A DNA stretch of 17,717 bases from Saprospiraceae bacterium. GTDB taxonomy: Bacteria; Bacteroidota; Bacteroidia; Chitinophagales; Saprospiraceae. How positions within the stretch are numbered: position 1 is the stretch's first letter; each line of letters begins with the position of its first letter. Under the pieces are notes generated by a model. It was not told the DNA's origin and ran no database searches. It was given only the letters and a program-made list of their open reading frames with translations. The translations under genes were made by a program, and so were the position numbers. Where the stretch lies: assembly GCA_020849825.1 (NCBI GenBank), contig JADZFP010000048.1:1-17717 (forward strand), read 5' to 3'. Shown here piece after piece: positions 6,291 to 12,502 of this stretch.

Positions 6291-8567
6291 ATGCGCCGAC
6301 TACTTCTTCTTTTACTTGTTTTTCCCTGCCTTTTATCGGCACAAAACCCTGAAATCAGGCTGATGCCCGGCCTGGTTATCGGCCAGTCGTGCCATATCGT
6401 CCCCGAGACGTACCGGTTCAAACCCGGAGAAAGCCCGCAGGGCGAGAAGTCTGCCCAGGGTGTCGTCACGATCGCGGGCGACAACATTATCGTCGATTTT
6501 CAAATCGCCGAGCTGCGCAGCACGGCCGACCCCGTCCGGCCCGACCTGTTTTCCGGCCTGGCCATACTCGTAACGGGGCAAAACGTGACCCTCAAAAATG
6601 CCCGCATACGCGGGTTCAAAGTCGCTCTGCTGGCCCGGAATGCCGCCGGGCTGACCCTCGAAAACTGCGATTTTTCCTACAATTACCGCCCTCGCCTGCG
6701 CTCCATCCGCGAACGGGAGGATTTCTCCGACTGGCTCAGCTACCATCAGAACGACAAAGGCGAATGGCTGCGCTATGGGGCCGCTATTTATCTCGATAAT
6801 TGCCAGCGCACCACCGTGCGCAACTGCCGCGTTACCGCCTGCCAAAACGCCCTGCTCCTCAACCGCTGCAACGACGGCCTGGTGTACAATAATACCTTCC
6901 AGTTCAATTCCGGACTGGGCATCGGCCTGTACCATAGCAGCAACAATCGCCTGATGCACAACCGCCTCGACTGGAATGTGCGCGGCTATTCGCATGGCTT
7001 TTACCAGCGCGGGCAAGACTCGGCCGGCATCCTGTTGTACGAACAAAGCAGCAACAACCTCATCGCGTTCAATTCGGCCACACACTCCGGCGACGGCCTG
7101 TTCCTTTGGGCGGGTCAGAGCACCATGGACAAGGGCCAGGGGGGCTGCAACGACAACTATATTTTCGGCAACGACTTTTCGCACGCCCCCACCAATGGGA
7201 TCGAAGTGACCTTTTCGCGCAACCGCATCCAGGCCAACATGATCACCGAATGCACTTACGGCATCTGGGGCGGTTACAGCTACGAAACCCTGATCTGGGG
7301 CAATCTCATCACCAATTGCCGCACCGGCATCGCCATCGAGCACGGGCAGCAGGATACCATTCTGCAAAACTATTTTGCCGACGACTCCACCGGCATCCAG
7401 CTCTGGGCGCGCGACCAACAACCCGCCGACTGGGGCTATGCCCAACACCGCGACACCCGCAGCCGCGACAATCATATCGACCGGAATGTGTTTGTCAATG
7501 TACGAAAGCCTTTGAAAATCAGCGCTTCGCAAAATATCACCCTGAACGGCGAAAACCTGTTCTGGAACTTCGACCGGCTGCTGGAAACCGGCAAGACCAA
7601 CGAGAAACTCCACTTTGTCCGCAACGACCTGTACGCACCCGCCGTCAAAATAGAAGACGCCTGGGCGCACCCCGAGCTGGCCCCGCAGCGCAACCTCAAT
7701 TTCAGTCACGCCGGCCAGGCGCCCGCCGACCCCTACGAGCCCCTGCTCACCCCGGTGCGCAGCCTGAAAGAACCCGACAGCCTTCCCGATGGCATATTGG
7801 CCGCCCTGCCGCCCGACTGGCCCCGGGGCCGCAACCAGATCATCGTGGGTGAATGGGGGCCCTATGATTTCCAGCGCCCGATTGCCGTGCTCGAATCGGT
7901 CGAAGGGCTAAAATACCGCATCCGGCTCTACGGACCGAAAGGACGCTGGGGGGTATTGAAAAGCGAAGGCGTAGCAACCATGCAATCGGTCACGCCCGGC
8001 TTCCCGGCGCTTATTGAAGTAGAGCGCGACCCGAACGCCGACGGTATCTGGATGCAATTCGAGTACATCGGCGACCAGGCCGCAACCACGGTTTTTGGAG
8101 AAACCATTCCGCCTGGAAAATCCTATGCTTTTGAATTTCAGCGGTTTGAAAAATCATTTTCCTGGAAACTCCGCTTTTTCAACTATACCGACGACAGCGA
8201 CCCGTTGAAAAACCCGGCCGGCTTCGACAAACTACTCCGGCAAACGCCCGCGGCGGAAAAAACAGTACCCGAACTGGCCTTTGCCTGGTGGGACAAACCC
8301 GCCGACGGCGTCGATGCCGAGCATTTTGCCGCGGTCGCCGAAACGGAATTTACCATCGCCAAAGGCCGCTACAAACTGGAACTGTGCAGCGACGACGGCG
8401 TGCGACTTTATCTCGATGGCAAGCGCCTGATCGACCACTGGGACGTGCACGAGCCGGCCACAGACGAGGTAATTGTCTCGCTGAACGGCAAACACCGGCT
8501 CAAGGTGGAGCATTTTGAAGCGGGCGGTTTTTCTACGCTCGACCTCAGGGTGACGCCGGTGCGGTAA
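6291..8567 (+). CDS. Exported right-handed beta-helix protein with C-terminal PA14 domain
   Basis: The 758-aa product starts with a signal peptide (residues 1-18, MRRLLLLLLVFPCLLSAQ). Residues about 57-415 carry successive Asn-rich parallel beta-helix (PbH1/NosD-like) turns, for example NCRVTACQNALLLNRCNDG, SSNNRLMHNRLDWN and ECTYGIWGGYSYETLIWGN. This fold is typical of polysaccharide lyases, hydrolases and epimerases. About 510-620 looks like a beta-sandwich linker. Residues about 680-755 form a PA14-type domain with the hallmark SDDGVRLYLDGKRLIDHW (700-717), usually carbohydrate-binding. The protein is probably exported and acts on, or binds, a polysaccharide, but catalytic residues cannot be assigned. 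The start at 6291 lies 10 nt after the preceding stop; the frame from 6240 overlaps that gene and hides the signal peptide. No T9SS domain is seen at the C-terminus. Confidence 0.85.
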   Translation: MRRLLLLLLVFPCLLSAQNPEIRLMPGLVIGQSCHIVPETYRFKPGESPQGEKSAQGVVTIAGDNIIVDFQIAELRSTADPVRPDLFSGLAILVTGQNVTLKNARIRGFKVALLARNAAGLTLENCDFSYNYRPRLRSIREREDFSDWLSYHQNDKGEWLRYGAAIYLDNCQRTTVRNCRVTACQNALLLNRCNDGLVYNNTFQFNSGLGIGLYHSSNNRLMHNRLDWNVRGYSHGFYQRGQDSAGILLYEQSSNNLIAFNSATHSGDGLFLWAGQSTMDKGQGGCNDNYIFGNDFSHAPTNGIEVTFSRNRIQANMITECTYGIWGGYSYETLIWGNLITNCRTGIAIEHGQQDTILQNYFADDSTGIQLWARDQQPADWGYAQHRDTRSRDNHIDRNVFVNVRKPLKISASQNITLNGENLFWNFDRLLETGKTNEKLHFVRNDLYAPAVKIEDAWAHPELAPQRNLNFSHAGQAPADPYEPLLTPVRSLKEPDSLPDGILAALPPDWPRGRNQIIVGEWGPYDFQRPIAVLESVEGLKYRIRLYGPKGRWGVLKSEGVATMQSVTPGFPALIEVERDPNADGIWMQFEYIGDQAATTVFGETIPPGKSYAFEFQRFEKSFSWKLRFFNYTDDSDPLKNPAGFDKLLRQTPAAEKTVPELAFAWWDKPADGVDAEHFAAVAETEFTIAKGRYKLELCSDDGVRLYLDGKRLIDHWDVHEPATDEVIVSLNGKHRLKVEHFEAGGFSTLDLRVTPVR

Positions 8568-8634
8568 AACGGACTTATCGCTTGGGATTTCATACGAAGG
8601 ATGCGGGGTCTCTGTTTTTTACATTGCACGAGGA

Positions 8635-8820
8635 GGGGTTTGTGTTTCACGCCAAGCGCGCAAAGGCGGATGAGGTATCGCGTAGCGATCGAAAAGCACG
8701 TTATGAGAGCAATCAAAACAGAGCCCTCTCTGTGTTTCTGCGTCTCTGCGTGCTATTTTTTAATATTTCACGCAGAGACACAGAGACACAGAGAGGGGCT
8801 TGTATTTCACGCAAAGGAAC
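8635..8820. repeat. Second copy group of the CTCTGCGTCTCTGCGTG / GTTTCACGC repeat family
   Basis: The 356-bp gap between convergent genes (8568-8923) contains a TTTCACGCCAAGCGCGCAAAG unit starting near 8646, a CTGCGTCTCTGCGTG unit at 8738-8752, its inverted copy at 8769-8800, and a TTTCACGCAAAGGAAC unit near 8805-8820. These match, in either orientation, the half-motifs of the tandem array at 176-384. Open frames through the region (peptides with FHAKRAK and RRDTETQRG) are repeat-derived and are not called. From 8821 to 8923 I see only a degenerate GCGTGAAACC remnant and no gene. Confidence 0.75.
8722..8800. terminator. Long hairpin between convergent genes
   Basis: Positions 8722-8752 are the near-perfect reverse complement of 8769-8800 (about 31-bp arms, one extra base and few mismatches), with a 16-nt loop rich in A and T. 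It lies between the plus-strand beta-helix gene (ends 8567) and the minus-strand OB-like gene (ends 8924), so it could stop transcription from both sides. There is no clean T-run after the stem on either strand, so RNA or cruciform folding is sure but termination is inferred. Confidence 0.5.
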
Positions 8821-8923
8821 AAATCAAGACAAACCCAAACGCTGCGCCTCTGCATCCAATGCGTGAAACCTTATTCAGCGGGGTTCTCCGCCCCAGGTTC
8901 ATATGACGATCTCATTAACCCGC

Positions 8924-9373
8924 TCACTGCCTTCTGCCTTTTCGCCATCCGTTCCAGGCAGGATTGCCCTTTTTATCGCGGAGGGTGAGCACCTGATCGC
9001 CTTTGGTCACGCTGACGGCGATAACGGCCGGCGCGTTGTTGTACGTAATTTTTGAACCTTTCACAACAACCATATCGCCTGCCGAAAACTGAACATCCTG
9101 ATTATCAATGTACCACGATGGGCCGAGGTGCACCGACATATTGCCCGAACGTTCGGTTTTGACGACCAGGTGAATGCCCGTCGACATACCGGCTTCGGGA
9201 GTGATTTTCTCTACCGCTACGATCGTGCCTTTTAGTTCTACGATACTTTGCGGGTTGAAAAGCCTGCTGTAATTATTGGGAGTACACCAGCCGCCGCTTC
9301 CGCGTTGCGCGCTGGATACAAACGGGAGGAGCATCAAAAAGCCCAGCCCGATGATAAATTGCATGGGTTTCAT
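8924..9373 (-). CDS. Small exported OB-like protein, uncharacterised
   Basis: The 149-aa product has a signal peptide (about residues 1-23, ending VSSAQ). The mature part is a short all-beta protein: about 43-130 alternates strands such as SIVELKGTIVAVEKI, HLVVKTERSGNMSVHLGP and GDMVVVKGSKI, which suggests an OB-like barrel. It ends with LRDKKGNPAWNGWRKG, a conserved tail type I associate with uncharacterised periplasmic proteins. The function is unknown. It follows the DUF2202 gene by 36 nt on the same strand, so the two probably form an operon and may act together in the envelope. No metal-binding or catalytic motif is certain. The OB assignment is by strand pattern only. Confidence 0.72.
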   Translation of the reverse strand: MKPMQFIIGLGFLMLLPFVSSAQRGSGGWCTPNNYSRLFNPQSIVELKGTIVAVEKITPEAGMSTGIHLVVKTERSGNMSVHLGPSWYIDNQDVQFSAGDMVVVKGSKITYNNAPAVIAVSVTKGDQVLTLRDKKGNPAWNGWRKGRRQ

Positions 9374-9409
9374 TTTCAGTAATTTATAGGTGAAGAAGAA
9401 TGTTTGAAA

Positions 9410-10117
9410 TCAATTACCCGTTTCCCAGTCGCCATTAATAATGGCCTCGTATTCAGACTGGCTCAGTCGTTGCGGGACATAGGTGACGCCGCGATTGGCC
9501 AGGTTTCTGACCATGGCGCGCAGGTGGTTACGGGAAGCCCGGCCCAGATTGTCGTATACCAGCCGGATATCCTGATTGTCCACGACGCCGTTCAGCGCAT
9601 TTTTGAGGTCGACAATATCTACTTCTTCGATCAGGGCGCCGGCGCTGAGTGCATTGACAACGCTTTGTTCTCCAATGGGAATCAACTGGTTGTACAGTGC
9701 CTGCAGGCTGTCGTTGGCAAAAGAACCCACGCCATTGGCGCCGACCGGATCGGTGAGGTAATACTTTTGAATCAGCTGCAGCACGGCGTCCATGTGCGTT
9801 TGTTCGCTCGACTGAATGTTGTTAAAGACATTCAACCCCCACTTGTCGTAAAATTTGATGTAGGCGTCGCGTGCCAGTTTTTCCTCTTCGCGCATAAAAA
9901 GCAAACTCGCTTTTTCCGCTTCACTGAGGTTCTCTACCGGCAAATTATTCAGGTTAAACTGACAATCGGCCAGGTTGATGTCTGTGTTTCCATCTCCGTT
10001 GTGCAACTGGAGCATGTTGCGAGGGGTAAAGTCATTGCCGTCACGGCAACTCGTGAGGGGCAACGCCACGGCGCCCAGCGTAAAGAACGCGGCAACCGAA
10101 ATAAACAGCGTTTTCAT
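9410..10117 (-). CDS. DUF2202 ferritin-like lipoprotein
   Basis: The 235-aa product begins with a lipoprotein signal peptide; LTSC (residues 21-24) is a good lipobox, so Cys24 should be acylated and the protein membrane-anchored outside the cytoplasm. Residues about 65-210 match the DUF2202 family, which has a ferritin-like four-helix bundle. Likely metal ligands are in REEEKLARD (Glu77-79), SEQTHMD (Glu105, His108), LIEEVD (Glu164/165, Asp167) and RNHLRAM (His198); this fits a di-metal site, but ligand identity is inferred. Proposed roles for the family are oxidative or metal-related, without a settled reaction. It is the first gene of a probable operon with the OB-like protein. Upstream are a hairpin touching the start codon and two palindromes, which suggest regulation. 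Confidence 0.85.
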   Translation of the reverse strand: MKTLFISVAAFFTLGAVALPLTSCRDGNDFTPRNMLQLHNGDGNTDINLADCQFNLNNLPVENLSEAEKASLLFMREEEKLARDAYIKFYDKWGLNVFNNIQSSEQTHMDAVLQLIQKYYLTDPVGANGVGSFANDSLQALYNQLIPIGEQSVVNALSAGALIEEVDIVDLKNALNGVVDNQDIRLVYDNLGRASRNHLRAMVRNLANRGVTYVPQRLSQSEYEAIINGDWETGN

Positions 10118-10119
10118 AT

Positions 10120-10151
10120 TCCCGAAATTTAAATGGTGATGAATTTCGGGA
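10120..10151 (-). promoter_or_regulatory. Inverted repeat in the DUF2202 leader
   Basis: Positions 10120-10129 and 10142-10151 are perfect 10-bp reverse complements separated by 12 nt. The structure ends 2 nt from the start codon at 10117, so in the mRNA it would fold right at the translation start. It could limit ribosome access or protect the 5' end. It is too AT-rich, and too close to the start, for a terminator. Confidence 0.5.
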
Positions 10152-10163
10152 TAAAATTGACGG

Positions 10164-10215
10164 CAAAAATTTTTCAGATGGCGTGACTAAAGTCATACCA
10201 TCGTATTTTTACGAT
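10164..10215 (-). promoter_or_regulatory. Putative promoter with two operator-like palindromes (DUF2202 operon)
   Basis: On the minus strand, AATTTTTG (complement of 10164-10171) is one mismatch from TAnnTTTG and would start transcription about 40 nt before the DUF2202 start. Just upstream is the perfect palindrome TGACTAAAGTCA (10184-10195), covering the -33 region, and further upstream the perfect inverted repeat ATCGTATTTTTACGAT (10200-10215). The centres are 18 bp apart. A dimeric regulator, perhaps Crp/Fnr-like, is plausible for the first, but no regulator gene is adjacent. An 11-T run follows at 10219-10229. Confidence 0.45.
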
Positions 10216-10241
10216 ATCTTTTTTTTTTTCAAGAACCTGTT

Positions 10242-11153
10242 TTAAAGCAGCGCCGCCCCGAACACCCCTGCGCTGTCGCCCAGTTTGGGCCGCAGGAAAA
10301 TAGTTTCCAAGCGCTTTTCCGGGCGAGTGTCGAAGATGTATTTGCGGGCTTCTGCCACGCCGTCGGTGTACAGCCGCGCGATATTGCCCACGCCGCCGCC
10401 CAGCACGATCACATCCGGGTCGATCATATTGATGGGCACGGCGACAGCCTTGCCGAAATAGTGCACGAGGCGGTCGAGGGTTTGTACGGCAGCCGGGTCG
10501 TCGCCGGCTTCGGCGCGTTCGACGATTTCCCGGAGCGGGCGTTTCTGTCCGCTTGTTTTTTCATAAAAACGTTCGAGCGCCGGGCCCGAAATCACGGCTT
10601 CCACACAACCATTTTTGCCGCAATAACACGGCTCGCCGTTTTCATCGAGCACATTGTGGCCCCATTCGCCGCCCAGGCCCTGGCGGCCGTTGAGCACTTT
10701 GCCGCCGACGACCCATCCGCCGCCGACACCCGTGCCGAGGATGACTCCGAAGACTACTTCTGCGCCGGGCAATGCTTCCGGCACGGCGCCCATCAGGGCT
10801 TCGGCCACCGCAAAACAATTGGCATCATTGGCCATGCGCACCGGCACGCCCAGGAGCTGTTCGAGGTCGCGGTCGAGCGGCCGGCCGTTCAGTACTGTGG
10901 TATTGGCGTTTTTCATGGCGCCGATCACCGGGTCGAGCGTGCCCGGATGCCCCATGCCGACGTATTCCGGCGCCAGGCCCGTTTCGGCGCGCAGCAGGTC
11001 GACCAGTTTTTTGATTTGTTGGCAAATGTGTTCGTAACCCAGATGGGCCTCGGTCGGGATGCGCAGGCGGGCCAGCGGCCGCGGGTTGGCGCGGCTTTCG
11101 AGCACGACGCCTTCTATTTTGGTTCCACCGAGATCAATTCCCCAAAGCGACAT
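10242..11153 (-). CDS. ROK-family sugar kinase (glucokinase-like)
   Basis: Starting at 11153 gives 303 aa, the normal ROK size. The N-terminal phosphate loop is MSLWGIDLGGTKIEG (residues 1-15). Asp110 in MANDAN is the expected catalytic base; ILGTGVGGGWVVGGKVLNG (138-156) is the second ATP/sugar segment; GGEWGH (161-166) with His166 and the CYCGKNGC cluster (Cys176, 178, 183) form the ROK zinc and sugar site; VIVLGGGVGN (248-257) is the adenosine motif. There is no N-terminal helix-turn-helix, so it is a kinase and not a repressor. Glucose is the most likely substrate, with N-acetyl-hexosamine or fructose as alternatives. A longer frame to 11255 reads into the intergenic repeat and is rejected. 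It diverges from the RidA gene. Confidence 0.9.
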   Translation of the reverse strand: MSLWGIDLGGTKIEGVVLESRANPRPLARLRIPTEAHLGYEHICQQIKKLVDLLRAETGLAPEYVGMGHPGTLDPVIGAMKNANTTVLNGRPLDRDLEQLLGVPVRMANDANCFAVAEALMGAVPEALPGAEVVFGVILGTGVGGGWVVGGKVLNGRQGLGGEWGHNVLDENGEPCYCGKNGCVEAVISGPALERFYEKTSGQKRPLREIVERAEAGDDPAAVQTLDRLVHYFGKAVAVPINMIDPDVIVLGGGVGNIARLYTDGVAEARKYIFDTRPEKRLETIFLRPKLGDSAGVFGAALL

Positions 11154-11163
11154 GAGTAATGAT

Positions 11164-11271
11164 GAATGATAAATGATGAATGATGAATGGCAGACAATAC
11201 TTTTACAGGGTAAAAGTACGCCTGCCCCTTTCACCACAGATCCATCATTCATCATTTATCATTTATCATTC
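11164..11271. repeat. Nested palindrome built of ATGA-type repeats in a divergent intergenic region
   Basis: Positions 11164-11189 and 11246-11271 are inverted copies (25 of 26 bases match) made of GAATGAT/AAATGAT units. They flank a perfect inverted repeat at 11198-11218. The whole 120-bp gap between the ROK and RidA genes is therefore nearly symmetric, and the arms start within 11 bp of each gene. It also creates spurious N-terminal extensions (SSFIIYH-like peptides) for both genes. Confidence 0.75.
11198..11218. promoter_or_regulatory. Perfect 9-bp inverted repeat at the centre of the divergent region
   Basis: TACTTTTAC, a 3-nt spacer AGG, and GTAAAAGTA form an exact palindrome midway between the two start codons. 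Each arm reads TACTTTTA on its own strand, one base from the -7 consensus TAnnTTTG, so it could be two symmetric promoter cores or an operator controlling both genes. No convincing -33 TTG is placed on either side. Confidence 0.4.
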
Positions 11272-11274
11272 AAA

Positions 11275-11706
11275 ATGTCTGTTTCCGAAAAATTTCACGC
11301 TTCCAATGCGCCCAAGCCCGTCGGGTTGTATCCGCATGCCCGCCGCGTGGGCAATCTGCTCTTTTTGTCGGGTATCGGTCCGCGCGATCCGGAGACCGAC
11401 GGAGTGCCCGGACTGGTGCTTTCTCCGGCGGGAAACTATACGGAATTCGACTTCGAGGCGCAGGTCCACTCGGTGTTTCGCAATGTGCGCACCGTGCTGG
11501 AAGCCTCCGGCGCCCGCTGGGAAGATCTGGTAGACGTGACGGTGTTTTTGACCAATCTGGAACGCGATTTCCCCACTTTCAACCGCATTTACGCCGAGTA
11601 TTTCCACGACAACCTGCCCTGCCGGACGACCGTGGGTATCGACCGGCTGCCGACGCCCATCGCCATCGAACTGAAATGTATCGCGGTGGTCAGTCAGCCG
11701 GATTGA
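11275..11706 (+). CDS. RidA-family (YjgF/YER057c/UK114) deaminase, 2-aminomuconate deaminase-like
   Basis: The 143-aa product has the size of the family. Residues about 19-140 carry the chorismate-mutase-like RidA fold: LLFLSGIGPRDPE (28-40), the helix QVHSVFRNVRTVLEASGA (63-80), VTVFLTNLERDF (88-99), then CRTTVGIDRLP (116-126) and ELKCIAVV (132-139). Arg117 and Glu132 match the active-site Arg and Glu of imine-hydrolysing RidA proteins. The PHARRVGNLLFLSG start and FEAQ helix look closest to the 2-aminomuconate deaminase branch of tryptophan/kynurenine breakdown, but no other pathway gene is here, so general removal of reactive enamine/imine intermediates is equally possible. It probably forms a homotrimer in the cytoplasm. 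The start at 11275 is chosen because the upstream frame is repeat sequence. Confidence 0.85.
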   Translation: MSVSEKFHASNAPKPVGLYPHARRVGNLLFLSGIGPRDPETDGVPGLVLSPAGNYTEFDFEAQVHSVFRNVRTVLEASGARWEDLVDVTVFLTNLERDFPTFNRIYAEYFHDNLPCRTTVGIDRLPTPIAIELKCIAVVSQPD

Positions 11707-11734
11707 TCCATGCTGTTTTAACATGATTATGCGG

Positions 11735-11766
11735 TTGCCGGGGCGATCCCTTCCGCGCTACTTTTG
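11735..11766 (+). promoter_or_regulatory. Canonical Bacteroidota promoter for the response regulator
   Basis: TTG at 11735-11737 and a perfect TAnnTTTG (TACTTTTG, 11759-11766) are separated by 21 bp, as expected for the housekeeping sigma factor of this phylum. Transcription should start about 11770-11774, leaving only a few nucleotides before the start codon at 11776. Confidence 0.65.
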
Positions 11767-11775
11767 TGCTTGTAT

Positions 11776-12420
11776 ATGAATGCGCCCATAAAAGTCCTGC
11801 TATTCGAAGACAACCGCGACCTGCGCGAAGGCATCTCGTTTTTGCTGCAAGCCACTGCGGGTCTCGATCTGAGAGCCGCCCTGCCGCACGTCAACAACAT
11901 CCGCACCGACCTGGCCGCCCATCAGCCCGACGTGGTGCTGATGGACATTAATATGCCCGGCATGACCGGTCTCGAAGCGCTGCCCATCGTCAAGGAAATC
12001 AATCCGAAAATACAGGTCGTGCTGCTCACCGTATTCGACGACGACGAACGCATTTTCCAGGCCCTGCGCAGCGGCGCCAGCGGTTATTTGCTCAAAAACA
12101 CCCCGCCGGGCGAGATCGTACAGGCAGTATTCGACGTGTATAACGGCGGCTCGCCCATGACCTCCACCGTGGCCCGCAAGGTGTTGCAGTTTTTTCAGCA
12201 ACCGGTCAAACCCATCGTAGCCGACCACGACCTCTCCGCCCGCGAACTCGACATCCTGCGCGGCCTCATGAAAGGGTACAGCTACAAACTCATCGCCGAC
12301 GAACTCGGCATCAGTCTCGACACCGTGCGCTCGCACATTCGCAATGTGTACGACAAACTGCAGGTCAATTCGAAAACGGAGGCGATTTTGAAGGCGATGA
12401 AAGAGGGGTGGGTAGGGTAA
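11776..12420 (+). CDS. NarL/FixJ-type response regulator (orphan)
   Basis: The 214-aa product has an N-terminal receiver domain (about residues 5-122) with the acidic pair Glu11/Asp12, phosphoacceptor Asp57 in VVLMDINMPGMTG, Thr85 and Lys107 (LLKNTPPGEI). The C-terminal LuxR-type helix-turn-helix is at about 152-210, LSARELDILRGLMKGYSYK and then IADELGISLDTVRSHIRNVY. It is expected to be phosphorylated by a histidine kinase and to bind DNA as a dimer. No kinase gene is adjacent, so the partner and target genes are unknown. The start is taken at 11776; a TTG at 11764 lies in the promoter's -7 element and is unlikely. It appears monocistronic; the glucanotransferase downstream has its own promoter-like sequence. 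Confidence 0.92.
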   Translation: MNAPIKVLLFEDNRDLREGISFLLQATAGLDLRAALPHVNNIRTDLAAHQPDVVLMDINMPGMTGLEALPIVKEINPKIQVVLLTVFDDDERIFQALRSGASGYLLKNTPPGEIVQAVFDVYNGGSPMTSTVARKVLQFFQQPVKPIVADHDLSARELDILRGLMKGYSYKLIADELGISLDTVRSHIRNVYDKLQVNSKTEAILKAMKEGWVG

Positions 12421-12438
12421 ATTCTTCTTTTTCAGTCG

Positions 12439-12467
12439 TTTTTTGATAGAAATGCGCTCTAAATTTG
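12439..12467 (+). promoter_or_regulatory. Probable promoter of malQ
   Basis: TAAATTTG at 12460-12467 fits TAnnTTTG exactly. A T-rich tract (12439-12445, ending in TTG) lies upstream at 14-18 bp, a little short of the ideal spacing. The leader would be about 30 nt. No clear terminator separates it from the response regulator. Confidence 0.5.
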
Positions 12468-12502
12468 CGCGCCCTCTCCCCTAAAAGGCGCGGCAATCGT
12501 CC

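Noticed and set aside
6333..7709. 458-codon minus-strand open frame opposite the beta-helix gene
   Set aside because: It is an antisense shadow with Val/Ala/Gly-rich composition and no domain; the plus strand has a signal peptide and PA14 domain.
8582..8906. Two plus-strand open frames of 94 and 101 codons
   Set aside because: They run through the repeat and hairpin and encode RRDTETQRG/FHAKRAK peptides, known spurious products of this repeat kind.
11154..11274. Longer N-termini for the ROK kinase (from 11255) and RidA protein (from 11173)
   Set aside because: Both extensions translate the ATGA-type inverted repeat and precede the conserved first motifs of each family.
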